Shown here: one piece after another, positions 26,008 to 35,107 of the stretch
Layout of the letters: every line of letters begins with the position of its first letter
Position numbering within the stretch: position 1 is the first letter of the stretch
The notes under the pieces: model-generated
Told to the model about the DNA's origin: nothing
The model's database searches: none
Seen by the model: only the letters and a program-made list of their open reading frames with translations
Translations under genes and position numbers: made by a program
Source of the DNA: CAYTLW01 sp964438735
Lineage (GTDB): Bacteria; Myxococcota_A; UBA9042
NCBI GenBank assembly: GCA_964438735.1
Contig: CAYTLW010000035.1
Location: forward strand, 1 to 63,059
Reading direction: 5' to 3'
Length of the DNA stretch: 63,059 nucleotides

Positions 26008-27612
26008 CTAGGGCACCAGGGCCTTGACCTTGAAGTTGGTCGATGGATCGGGCTCCTGCGACAGGGCCCAGACGGTGGCGCCGGCACCGCCGAGCACCAC
26101 GACACCGATGGCGGTCCAGAACCACCACTTGCCGGTGATGCTGTCGTCGGCGTCTTCCTTCTGCACCAGGCCGGCGTAGGGATCGGGCTTGGGCTGCTCC
26201 GGGCGCACCGGGGTCGGCGCAGGTGTTGTTCGCACCACCGAAGGCGTCGGTGCTGGCGTCGGTCGCACCTCTGGCGTCGGGGAAGGCGTGGGTGACGGCG
26301 TCGGCGTCGGGAAGGGTGTAGGCGCCGGCGTCGGCGCTACAACGGGCGGCGCCACGCTGGCAGCGGCGCCACGTTGGTACACCGGCGGCAGGGCCTTGAC
26401 CTCGCGATCGGTTGGGAAGCGCGCGATGGCGTTGCGAATCAACCCTTCGGCGCTGAGCAGGCCCATCTGCAGGTCGCTCAGGTTGTGCCGGAACAGGACC
26501 CGCTGCAGGCTCGCCGTGCGCTTGATCTGGCGATCGAAGAGGAACATGTGCAGCTCAACGCCGCCGCGGCCCCGGGCGATGAGCCCGTAGAGCAGGTAGC
26601 GGGCCTGGACCTGCTTGGCGAACATGAAGGAGAAGTTGCGGAAGAGGCGCTCGTGGTAGTTGCCCTTGGCGGCGAAGGGGAGCACGTCCGCCGTCTTGAC
26701 CATCATCTCGATATCCTCTTCGGGATCCTCTTCCATGGTGAGCCGGGCCTTGACCGACTTCTTCTGTTTCTTCTTGAGCTTGTAGGAGCGGCCCCAGGGC
26801 TCAGCGCCTTCCATGCGCACCTGGACGTAGTGCACGCCGGGGGCCAGGTCCTTGGCCACCGCCGGGGCCGGGCCCAGCTTGACGCCGTCGACGTACACCG
26901 TCGCTCCCGCGGGCCTGCTCTCCACGGAGATGGAAGCGGTACGATTCTTGTTCAAGCCTTTGCGGATCTTGCTCACGAGATCGCGCATCTCCTGGGTCGC
27001 ACGCCGGTTGTCGACGATGAACGTGGGCTGGATCACCAGCGCCTTGGTGAAGAACTTGCTGGCCTTCTTCTTGGCCCTGCGGCCGCCGTTCTTCAGCGCC
27101 AGATCGGCAGCCTGCGAGTAGGCGTCCACCAACTGGTTGAAGTCGGCCAGCTCGTGGAAATAGGTCTCGTAGTGGCCGATGGCCAGCGACAGCAAGCGGC
27201 CGGCGACTTTGGGCTCCTGGCCGCCCTGGACCAGGTCGCGGGCGTGGATCAGGGCGCGATCGGCCTTCTCCAGGTTCTTGGCGGCCACCGTCTGGGCCTT
27301 GGTGCGACGTTTCTTCTTCCGCTTGGAGACCTTGCCCGCCTTGACCATGTCGGGCGGCACCAGGGAGACGGCCGGGCTGCCGTCGAGCACGCCGCCGAAC
27401 TGCGTCTCGATCCGCTGGGCGGCCATGTTGCTGGCCCCGGCGGCGACTGCGAATGGAACCAATGCCAGCACCGGCGCGTCGGCGGCCTGCGCGTGGGCGA
27501 CGCCCATGGACAAGGGACCGGCGGGCACGGGCGGCCCGATGGTGATGGTGAGGAAGGGCAACAGGACGACCCAGGCGGCTATCCGGAAAGCCCGTTTGGA
27601 GCTCATCTGCAC
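26008..27612 (-). CDS. PEGA-domain protein with C-terminal membrane anchor
   Basis: A 534-residue protein. The GTG at 27612 has GGAGGG 5-6 nt upstream; an in-frame ATG two codons later is also possible. An N-terminal export signal (FRIAAWVVLLPFLTITIG...AHA) is followed by a helical TPR-like region (about 110-220, with HYETYFHELADFNQLVDAY). The PEGA domain lies at about 235-285 (SVESRPAGATVYVDGVKLG), then an acidic-basic linker and a domain ending near RFPTDREVKALPP. A Pro/Thr linker of PTPAPTP type (about 425-475) precedes a transmembrane helix (WWFWTAIGVVVLGGAGATVW) near the C-terminus. PEGA is a beta-sandwich found in surface proteins. The gene shares its architecture with the 59672-60874 protein but adds the anchor. 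It is the first of the PEGA-kelch-giant set. Confidence 0.85.
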   Translation of the reverse strand: MQMSSKRAFRIAAWVVLLPFLTITIGPPVPAGPLSMGVAHAQAADAPVLALVPFAVAAGASNMAAQRIETQFGGVLDGSPAVSLVPPDMVKAGKVSKRKKKRRTKAQTVAAKNLEKADRALIHARDLVQGGQEPKVAGRLLSLAIGHYETYFHELADFNQLVDAYSQAADLALKNGGRRAKKKASKFFTKALVIQPTFIVDNRRATQEMRDLVSKIRKGLNKNRTASISVESRPAGATVYVDGVKLGPAPAVAKDLAPGVHYVQVRMEGAEPWGRSYKLKKKQKKSVKARLTMEEDPEEDIEMMVKTADVLPFAAKGNYHERLFRNFSFMFAKQVQARYLLYGLIARGRGGVELHMFLFDRQIKRTASLQRVLFRHNLSDLQMGLLSAEGLIRNAIARFPTDREVKALPPVYQRGAAASVAPPVVAPTPAPTPFPTPTPSPTPSPTPEVRPTPAPTPSVVRTTPAPTPVRPEQPKPDPYAGLVQKEDADDSITGKWWFWTAIGVVVLGGAGATVWALSQEPDPSTNFKVKALVP

Positions 27613-27704
27613 GATATCCCTCCGCTTACTGCCGACTTATCGGCCCCCGGCCGCGCCCCGGGGACCGGGTGTCTAGCAGAATTCAGCCGCTTTGTCAGTG
27701 GATC

Positions 27705-28553
27705 TCATTGGCTACCTTGTTTTTTGGAGGCCGCTATTGCCGGTCCCCGTCTGGCCACGCCCAGGCCAATCGGCACGCGTACCGGCGCCGGCACGCTGGC
27801 GCTGGCCGCGGGGTGGTCAAGATCGAACATCGTAGAGGATCCGCCGTCCAGATTCAGGGCCGCGATCGCGCCCAGGCCGCCCTTGGCTTCCGGCCGGGCC
27901 AGGAAGGCGGCCAGGTCGGCCAGGCTGATGACGCCAGCGGTGGCCAGCAGCAGGATGCGACCGGTGCGATCGGAGGCGATGGCCGTGCGCCGATGTACCC
28001 CCGGCTTGAAGGTCAGGGGCTTGCCGTCGACCACCAGGCGGGGGCCGCACTCGACCGCGAACTCGAGCTTGGCCGGCTTCTTGTAGCTGCGCGCATGCTG
28101 CAACTTCGGGCGCTTGTCGGCGATGGTGAAGATGCCATGATCCACCCGCCGCAAGCGGTGGAGCTGCTTGCCCGCGCTGACCAGCAGGCCCAGGGGTTTG
28201 TACTGGGGATCGAAGTAGTTGCCGTTGACCGCCGCGATGGCTTTGCCGGCCAGGCGGAAGGCGCGCGCGTCGGCCAGCTTCGCCCCCGTGGCCGCGGCCT
28301 CGATGACCGTCATGGTGAAGCGCTTGGGATCGAAGCGCAGGACGTGGATCGCCGTCGGCGTGTCGGAGCCCGCCGGGCGTACGGCCAGGTTGTTGTATTC
28401 CAGGCCCGGTTCCAGGGTGCGCAGGCGCTGCACCGCGGACTTGCCACGCGGTTGGCAGTTGGCGGTCAGGCAGACCAGGGCCAGGACCACGCCGACCGGC
28501 ACGCCGACCCCGAGTCTTGAAGGGCGGCGCAGCGGCGGGCACGGTTCGTTCAT
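27705..28553 (-). CDS. Phosphodiester glycosidase (NAGPA-like) family exported protein
   Basis: A 282-residue protein with an N-terminal hydrophobic export segment (VGVVLALVCLTANC), possibly a lipobox at Cys33. The body matches the NAGPA/phosphodiester glycosidase family, which includes the mammalian uncovering enzyme and bacterial exopolysaccharide-related proteins. Motifs are AVNGNYFD, VECGPRLVVDGKP, VHRRTAIASDRTGR and AALNLDGGSSTMFD; the conserved Asp/Gly-rich loop NLDGGSST is the strongest. Family members cleave GlcNAc-phosphodiester links, but many bacterial ones are uncharacterised. The gene starts 16 nt after the stop of the four-module redox gene, so they are one operon. No good ribosome site precedes the ATG, so the start is less certain than the family. 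Confidence 0.85.
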   Translation of the reverse strand: MNEPCPPLRRPSRLGVGVPVGVVLALVCLTANCQPRGKSAVQRLRTLEPGLEYNNLAVRPAGSDTPTAIHVLRFDPKRFTMTVIEAAATGAKLADARAFRLAGKAIAAVNGNYFDPQYKPLGLLVSAGKQLHRLRRVDHGIFTIADKRPKLQHARSYKKPAKLEFAVECGPRLVVDGKPLTFKPGVHRRTAIASDRTGRILLLATAGVISLADLAAFLARPEAKGGLGAIAALNLDGGSSTMFDLDHPAASASVPAPVRVPIGLGVARRGPAIAASKKQGSQ

Positions 28554-28569
28554 GTAGTCACGGATAGAC

Positions 28570-31185
28570 TCACAACAGCCGCTTGATGGCGTCTTCCAGG
28601 CGAGCCGCGTCTTCCTCGGGCTTGAAGCCAGTACTCTGGTACTGGATCACGCCCTTCTTGTCGATCAGGAACGTGGCCGGCATGGAGTAGACCATAAACG
28701 TGCCCATGAGCACCGACTCCGGGTCGGTGATGATGGAATAGTTGGCCTTGTACTCCTTGGCGAAGTCCAGCGAGGCCTGCGCGTCGGTGTCCACGCCCAC
28801 GCCGAAGATCTGGAAGCCCTTCTTGCCGTAATTGTTCTGGTGCTTGACCAGGTAGGGCATCTCTTTCTTGCAGGGCCCGCACCAGGAAGCGAAGAAGTTG
28901 AGCAGGGTGGCCTTGCCCTTGAACGAGGCGGCCGTGATCTTCTTGCCGTCGCTGGTCTCTGCCTCGAAGTCGGGCGAGGGCTTGAACTTGTAGGTCTCGA
29001 TGACCGGCTCCAGGCGGCTGGGATCGAGCTCGGCCTTGGCGGTCTTGATGTTGGCGTCGGCGCAGCAACGGAAGCCGGTGGTCTGATTGCGTCGGCCGGC
29101 GCCCGGCGAGTATGCGCGATCGTTGCACGCGGCTCGCTCGGTGCTCGAAGAGTGGCCGCCCATGAGCGTGATCTTATCCTTGTCGCTGTTGACCCACTCG
29201 GCGATGTTGCCGCCCATGTCGAAGATGCCACTGGGGGTGCGGCACTGCTCCTTGCTGCCGGCGGCGACGGCCTTGCCGTGGTACTTGTCGCCGTTGTCGT
29301 TGCAGGTGCCCACCTTGTAGAAGGCGCCGTAGGGGTACATACGACCCTCGACCGTGTCGTCGCCGAACATGCCGTTGTTGTTGTCATCGACCGCGGGTTT
29401 GCCGGCGCAGGCGGTGACCCACTCCTCCTCGGTGCACAGGCGCTTGCCGGCCTTCTCGCAGGCGGACTTCGCGTCGTACCAGTTGATGCGCGCGGGCACC
29501 ACGCCGGGGGCCTGCACGGCCTTGCCGGACTTGGAGAGCGAGCCCTCGTAGGCGTCGATCCAGAAGGCCGCGTTGGCGCCGTTGACCTTGATCATCGTGG
29601 TGCCATCGGTCTTGGCTGCGACCTGCTCGCCACCGCCGCCGGCGGCTTTGCCCTCGGCCTCCTTGAGCGCCAGGTCGATGTGGTACTCGAGGATGGATTT
29701 GGACGCCGAACCGGTGACCAGGCGGCCGTTGATGTAGGTCCGCGGGGTGCCGTAGATGCCGGCGCGGAAGGCGATCTGGATCTCCTGGCGGATGAACTCC
29801 TTGGTCTCCGGCGCGGTGATGCAGTGGTTGAACTTGGCCATGTCGAACTTGAACGACTGGGCCCACTTGGTGATGTTCTCGTTGTTGATGGAGTCCTGGT
29901 TGGCGTACAGGTGGTCGTGGAACTCCCAGAACTTGCCCTGCAGACCGGCGCAGCGAGCGGCGAAGGAGGCCTCGCATGCGAAGGGATGTTTGTCGTAGCC
30001 GGCCATGCGCGGGTTGCATTTGACGTTCATGGGGAAGTTCTTCATCACGAAGCGCACCGGCTTGTCGGCGTACTTCTTGACGACGGGATCCATGGTCAGG
30101 GCGAGGTAGCGGCAGTAGCCACACTGGAAGTCGGCGTACTTGACCACGGTGACCTTGGCGTTCTTGGGATCCTTGCCCTTGAAGAACTCGCACTCCTCGT
30201 CCAGTGGCGTGTGGTACTCCGAGTAGCCATCTTCGGTCTTCTTGCCCGAGACCTTGGCCGCGCCGAGATCGAGCTTCTTGGGTTTGAAGCAGTCGCCTGT
30301 GGGCGGTGGCGAAGGCGGCGGGCCGCCGGTCGGCGGAGTGGCCGTGCCCGGCTGGGCCGATGTGGGCTGCGCGGCGCCGGCTTGGGCGCCACCCTGGGCG
30401 GCAGCGACGACCTGCGGATTGGCAGCGGCCACCTGGCCCTTGTCTTCGGGGCACTCGATCAGCTTATCCCCCTCGGTACAACACTTGTTGGGCGGGATAT
30501 TCACCTTGCTGCACTCGACGGCGAAGGCGTTCCAGTTGGCCTTGGTGGTGTCGAACCCGATCCAGGAGATGCCGCCGAGCAAGACCACCATGACCAGGGC
30601 CATGGGGATGGGCGGCTTGACCGCTGCGAGCGCCTCCAATGACGTCTGAATCGCGTTGCCGATGGTCTTGGGTCCGGCCAGGATGGCCAGCGCGGTGGTG
30701 CCGATGTTGACCACGTACAGGCCCATGCAGAAGGTGCAGTAGGCGCCGATCTTCACGGTCGAGACGTAGGCCAGGTACATGGCGTGCACGACGGTCAGGG
30801 AGCCGATGGCGGCGATGGCGCAGAGGGCGAGCACGCCCTGGGCGCGGGTCTCTTCGTCATCGGTGCCGATGGCCTTCTGGGCGATCCAGGCCAGGTAGGC
30901 CATGACGCCGTAGGTCGGGATGGCGAACAGCGCGATCGGCATGTCGAACATCTTGCTCTGATCGCTGACCGCGACCTTGTCGCAGTTGAACGCGCCGCCG
31001 AAGTTGCAGCTGCTCTGGTCGATCAGGCCGGTGTCGAGCTTGAGCTTCAGCGACACCAGGTAGATGGCGATGCCGATGCCCACCGCCAACAGGGCGTACA
31101 TGGCGTAGATCAGGTTTGGATTGTCGGGGACACCGGGCTGGGCGCCCGTCGGATTCGCCTTGCCGGCTTCTGTCGTGCTGCTCAT
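28570..31185 (-). CDS. Four-module redox fusion: VKOR + DsbA-like + FGE-like + TlpA-like thioredoxin
   Basis: An 871-residue membrane protein. The ATG at 31185 (MSSTTEAGKANP) has GAGGTGG upstream. Residues about 23-205 form a VKOR-type bundle. The loop pair C60-x7-C68 and the active pair C150-TF-C153 (GAYCTFCMG) match the residues that relay electrons to quinone. After a Cys-containing Pro/Ala linker (225-298), a DsbA-like domain (about 325-510) has CGYC at 355-358 and a GTPRTYING cis-Pro loop. Residues about 530-710 are a formylglycine-generating-enzyme-like (sulfatase-modifying factor) domain (GGNIAEWV, GFRCCAD). The C-terminal 730-871 segment is a TlpA/ResA thioredoxin (WCGPC at 768-772, MPATFLID). 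VKOR-DsbA fusions are known disulfide-forming systems; adding FGE-like and TlpA-like modules is unusual. It probably folds exported Cys-rich proteins. What the FGE-like part does is unknown. Confidence 0.92.
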   Translation of the reverse strand: MSSTTEAGKANPTGAQPGVPDNPNLIYAMYALLAVGIGIAIYLVSLKLKLDTGLIDQSSCNFGGAFNCDKVAVSDQSKMFDMPIALFAIPTYGVMAYLAWIAQKAIGTDDEETRAQGVLALCAIAAIGSLTVVHAMYLAYVSTVKIGAYCTFCMGLYVVNIGTTALAILAGPKTIGNAIQTSLEALAAVKPPIPMALVMVVLLGGISWIGFDTTKANWNAFAVECSKVNIPPNKCCTEGDKLIECPEDKGQVAAANPQVVAAAQGGAQAGAAQPTSAQPGTATPPTGGPPPSPPPTGDCFKPKKLDLGAAKVSGKKTEDGYSEYHTPLDEECEFFKGKDPKNAKVTVVKYADFQCGYCRYLALTMDPVVKKYADKPVRFVMKNFPMNVKCNPRMAGYDKHPFACEASFAARCAGLQGKFWEFHDHLYANQDSINNENITKWAQSFKFDMAKFNHCITAPETKEFIRQEIQIAFRAGIYGTPRTYINGRLVTGSASKSILEYHIDLALKEAEGKAAGGGGEQVAAKTDGTTMIKVNGANAAFWIDAYEGSLSKSGKAVQAPGVVPARINWYDAKSACEKAGKRLCTEEEWVTACAGKPAVDDNNNGMFGDDTVEGRMYPYGAFYKVGTCNDNGDKYHGKAVAAGSKEQCRTPSGIFDMGGNIAEWVNSDKDKITLMGGHSSSTERAACNDRAYSPGAGRRNQTTGFRCCADANIKTAKAELDPSRLEPVIETYKFKPSPDFEAETSDGKKITAASFKGKATLLNFFASWCGPCKKEMPYLVKHQNNYGKKGFQIFGVGVDTDAQASLDFAKEYKANYSIITDPESVLMGTFMVYSMPATFLIDKKGVIQYQSTGFKPEEDAARLEDAIKRLL

Positions 31186-31430
31186 CGACACCACCTCATT
31201 GCTTTTCGCGGCCGATTCTTCTGCCCCTGAGGGCGCGTGTAAACCGGCTGCCGTCGGTTCAGGGGGCAGCAATATAAATGGATTCTCCCCACGAGCAAGC
31301 CTTGCCGCGCCGTCGCCTGAAAACCGGGGCGCCTGCGCGTATTCCCGCGTGGTTGTCAGTGGCAGTTCTCTTGCCTGTACTGGCGTCGAAATGTCACGCT
31401 GGGTGCACTGTTCCAGGCTCAGGAGGTCCC

Positions 31431-33143
31431 ATGTCCAGCACAGTCCGGATTGATGTTCAGCGAGATCGCCGCCTCGTCATCGACGCGATCGTGGTCGGAT
31501 TGATGCTCGTCATGCCGGCGCTGGCCAGCGCCGAGCCTGTGGTGATCGCCATGCAGGGCGCGCTGCGCTCGGCCGCAGGCGGGCCGGTGACCGATGGCAA
31601 CTACGCCGTCGGCATCGCGCTGTACGACGGACCCAAGGGTGGGCTGCCGCTTTTTGTGGAGAAGTTCCTCTCCGTGCCCGTGAAGTCGGGGGTCTTCGCC
31701 GTCGAGCTGGGCGTACTCGATCCGACCAAGAAGCTGGATGACGCGCTCTTTGCTGCCGCTGCCGACAAGTCCGCCCGCTGGGTGGGTGTGGCCGTGGGCG
31801 CCGATCCCGAGCTGCCCCGCGTACGACTGCGCGCGCAGCCTTATGCGGTGCGCGCCCGGTTCGCGGCGCTGGCCAAGGGGCTGCAGTGCACCGGCTGCGT
31901 GCAGGCGATGCAGGTGGGGTTTGCCTATGCGGGCAGCAAGACCAAGGGCGGCCCGGCCAACTCGGCCCTGACGGCCCAACACGCCACCCAGGCAGATCAC
32001 GCCAAGGCCGCCGACACCGCCAAGGCCGCCGACACCGCCAAGAACGCTGCCCACGCCAAGCTCGCCGATGTGGCCAAGTCCGCCAGCGTGGCCACCACTG
32101 CCGACCAGGCCAAAACCGCCGGCGCCGCCGCCAAGTTGCTCTGTACGGGCTGCATCACCGCAGCCATGGCCGCGCCCGATCTCACCCAAGGACTGGTCGC
32201 TACCAAGCAGCTGCACAAGGTGGCCCTGAGCGGAAAGATGGCCGACCTGGAAGGCGGCGGTGATCTGAAGGGCTACGGCAAGCTGGCCAAGGAGAACACC
32301 TGGCAGGCGACGCAGCACCTCAAGGCGGACACCGACTTCGGCAGCAAGCAGGCGCTGCTCTTCCGCTTTCAGTCCGCCGCCGCGGCGCCCGCCAAGTGCA
32401 GCCCGGCCACCGTCGGTCTGGCCTGGTTCGACACGGCCAACGGACTGCTGCGCATCTGCAACGGCAAGGCGTGGTCCGCCCTGGGGCTGACGCCGGCGTG
32501 TGGCGACGGCGCCGTCAACAACAAGGGTGAGCAGTGCGATGACGGCAACTTCGACGACGGCGACGGCTGCACCGCCAAGTGCACCCTGGAGAGCGCCCCC
32601 AGCTGCAAGGCCCTGCTGGCGGCGAGCCCCAATACCAAGAGCGGCGTCTACGTGCTGGACGCGGACGGCAAGGGCCCGCTGGCGCCGTTTTCGGCGTACT
32701 GCGATATGAAGGATGACGGCGGCGGCTGGACCCGGGTGGTCAACGTACGCCCGGGCAGCATCCACCACGGCGACAAGCCGGGCGCCATCGGCGACGTCAG
32801 CAACGCCGCCGCGGCGGCCAAGCTGAGCGATGCGGTCATCAACCTGCTGACCACCGAAGGCCGCTGGCGCTGGCGCTGTGGCAGCTCGGTCAACGCCTAT
32901 GTCACCAACGTGGCCAAGACCTGGACGTCCATGAAGACCAACAACCAGGACTGGTCTCTCGATCGCCAGCGGGATGGCAAGTTCGAGTGCAAGGCCAATC
33001 GCAAGGGCTACGTGTTCAGCGATCACCCGGCCTGCAACGCCGGTCATACCAACTACGCGGCGTCCGGCGGCCTGGCCGAGGGGGGAGGCTGCTACAGCAC
33101 CTCTGGCGGCTGGAATCAGGCCGGCACCTTGTGGGCGAAGTAG
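31431..33143 (+). CDS. Secreted protein with Ala-rich repeat, DUF4215-like Cys motif and fibrinogen-like C-terminal domain
   Basis: A 570-residue secreted protein. The ATG at 31431 has AGGAGGTCCC just upstream. The signal peptide is cleaved near residue 34 (ALASA). After a beta-rich region (about 35-150), two CTGC motifs (LQCTGCVQAM, LLCTGCITAAM) flank an Ala/Lys/Asp-rich repeat (AKAADTAKAADTAKNAAHAK), probably a trimeric or rod-like segment. A myxobacterial-type disulfide motif follows (CGDGAVNNKGEQCDDGNFDDG, about 360-388). The C-terminal domain (SCKALLAASPNTKSGVYVLD, YCDMKDDGGGWTRVVNV) matches the start of fibrinogen-related domains, a carbohydrate- or protein-binding fold. The gene is divergent from the redox fusion; the 245-bp gap between their starts should hold both promoters, though none is obvious. 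It converges on the HAD gene with a 9-bp gap. Confidence 0.85.
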   Translation: MSSTVRIDVQRDRRLVIDAIVVGLMLVMPALASAEPVVIAMQGALRSAAGGPVTDGNYAVGIALYDGPKGGLPLFVEKFLSVPVKSGVFAVELGVLDPTKKLDDALFAAAADKSARWVGVAVGADPELPRVRLRAQPYAVRARFAALAKGLQCTGCVQAMQVGFAYAGSKTKGGPANSALTAQHATQADHAKAADTAKAADTAKNAAHAKLADVAKSASVATTADQAKTAGAAAKLLCTGCITAAMAAPDLTQGLVATKQLHKVALSGKMADLEGGGDLKGYGKLAKENTWQATQHLKADTDFGSKQALLFRFQSAAAAPAKCSPATVGLAWFDTANGLLRICNGKAWSALGLTPACGDGAVNNKGEQCDDGNFDDGDGCTAKCTLESAPSCKALLAASPNTKSGVYVLDADGKGPLAPFSAYCDMKDDGGGWTRVVNVRPGSIHHGDKPGAIGDVSNAAAAAKLSDAVINLLTTEGRWRWRCGSSVNAYVTNVAKTWTSMKTNNQDWSLDRQRDGKFECKANRKGYVFSDHPACNAGHTNYAASGGLAEGGGCYSTSGGWNQAGTLWAK

Positions 33144-33152
33144 GGCCGCTCC

Positions 33153-34433
<1,281 letters not shown>

Positions 34434-34449
34434 GATGACGCCGTTCGAC

Positions 34450-34782
34450 TCAGAGATCCAGCCAATGTCTCAAGGCGCCGTCGATGCGCGCCATGTGGCG
34501 GTCGCTCACCTGCCCACCAGCCTCGCGCAGACGGTCGCGTGGCAGGGTCAACACCTTGTCGATCATGGCCTGGGATGGTGATTGAAGCCCCGTCTCTTCA
34601 TCTGCGGCGATGTCGACACGGAAGTTGGGGCTGTCGACCAGCATGGTGGTCAGGGGGCAGATGGTGACGCTGTCGTGGCATGGATTGTAGGCGTCGCTTT
34701 GCACGACGACCGCCGGGCGCGGCTTGGTGGTGTAGGGCCCCCGAGCGGCGACGATGACGATGTCGCCACGATTCAAGTCCAT
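34450..34782 (-). CDS. MazF/PemK-family endoribonuclease toxin
   Basis: A 110-residue protein of typical MazF length. The start MDLNRGDIVIVAARG, the RPAVVVQSDAYN strand and CPLTTMLVDSP match the SH3-like PemK/MazF fold; the basic and Ser/Thr positions in RPAVVVQSD and CPLT form the RNA-cleaving surface. It also has PSQAMIDKVLTLPRDRL near the C-terminus, as in MazF. The toxin cuts single-stranded RNA at short motifs, arresting growth. It overlaps the upstream antitoxin gene by 10 bp (34773-34782), so the pair is translationally coupled. The HAD phosphatase gene follows 16 nt later. No disabling change is seen. Confidence 0.92.
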   Translation of the reverse strand: MDLNRGDIVIVAARGPYTTKPRPAVVVQSDAYNPCHDSVTICPLTTMLVDSPNFRVDIAADEETGLQSPSQAMIDKVLTLPRDRLREAGGQVSDRHMARIDGALRHWLDL

Positions 34783-35006
34783 CCATTCACCTCGTCGGCC
34801 GCATCTTCGAGCAGGTCATCGACGGGATCCTCGCTGGCGCCCGCGGTCGCAACCTCTGATTGTCGTCGGCATTCGCGCATCCAGGCGTCGTGATCGAGGT
34901 AACGCCGCAACGCCTCGCGCACCAGCTCGCTTTTGCTGCGCCGCTTCTGCTTTGCCAGCGCGGCCAGTTGGCTGTCGAGCTCCTTGTCGATTCGTACTGC
35001 GAGCAT
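34773..35006 (-). CDS. Ribbon-helix-helix antitoxin partner of the MazF-like toxin
   Basis: A 77-residue protein. MLAVRIDKELDSQLAALAKQ followed by RRSKSELVREALRRYLDH is a ribbon-helix-helix fold (residues 1-42). It resembles CopG/MazE-type antitoxins, with RHH contacts in the MLAVRID strand and the SKSELVREAL helix. The acidic tail (EDPVDDLLEDAADEVNGWT) is the likely toxin-neutralising segment. GGAGG sits 9 nt before the ATG, and a TGTAT-N8-ATACA inverted repeat lies just upstream, the expected site for autoregulation. The 10-bp overlap with the toxin frame keeps the antitoxin first. Confidence 0.92.
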   Translation of the reverse strand: MLAVRIDKELDSQLAALAKQKRRSKSELVREALRRYLDHDAWMRECRRQSEVATAGASEDPVDDLLEDAADEVNGWT

Positions 35007-35019
35007 GGCTGGGCCTCCG

Positions 35020-35037
35020 TGTATTACACGTTATACA
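35020..35037. promoter_or_regulatory. TGTAT-N8-ATACA operator candidate of the mazEF-like operon
   Basis: TGTAT and ATACA flank an 8-nt spacer, 14 nt upstream of the antitoxin ATG. On the minus strand the same block contains TATAAC, a possible -10. Overlap of operator and promoter directly before the antitoxin fits RHH autorepression; this is inferred from position and symmetry. Confidence 0.55.
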
Positions 35038-35107
35038 ATAGCAGGATTGTGGGGGCGGGTTCAAGGATCAGGAAGGCGAGCGGGTGCGGGTGCGGGTGAG
35101 GTAGCGC

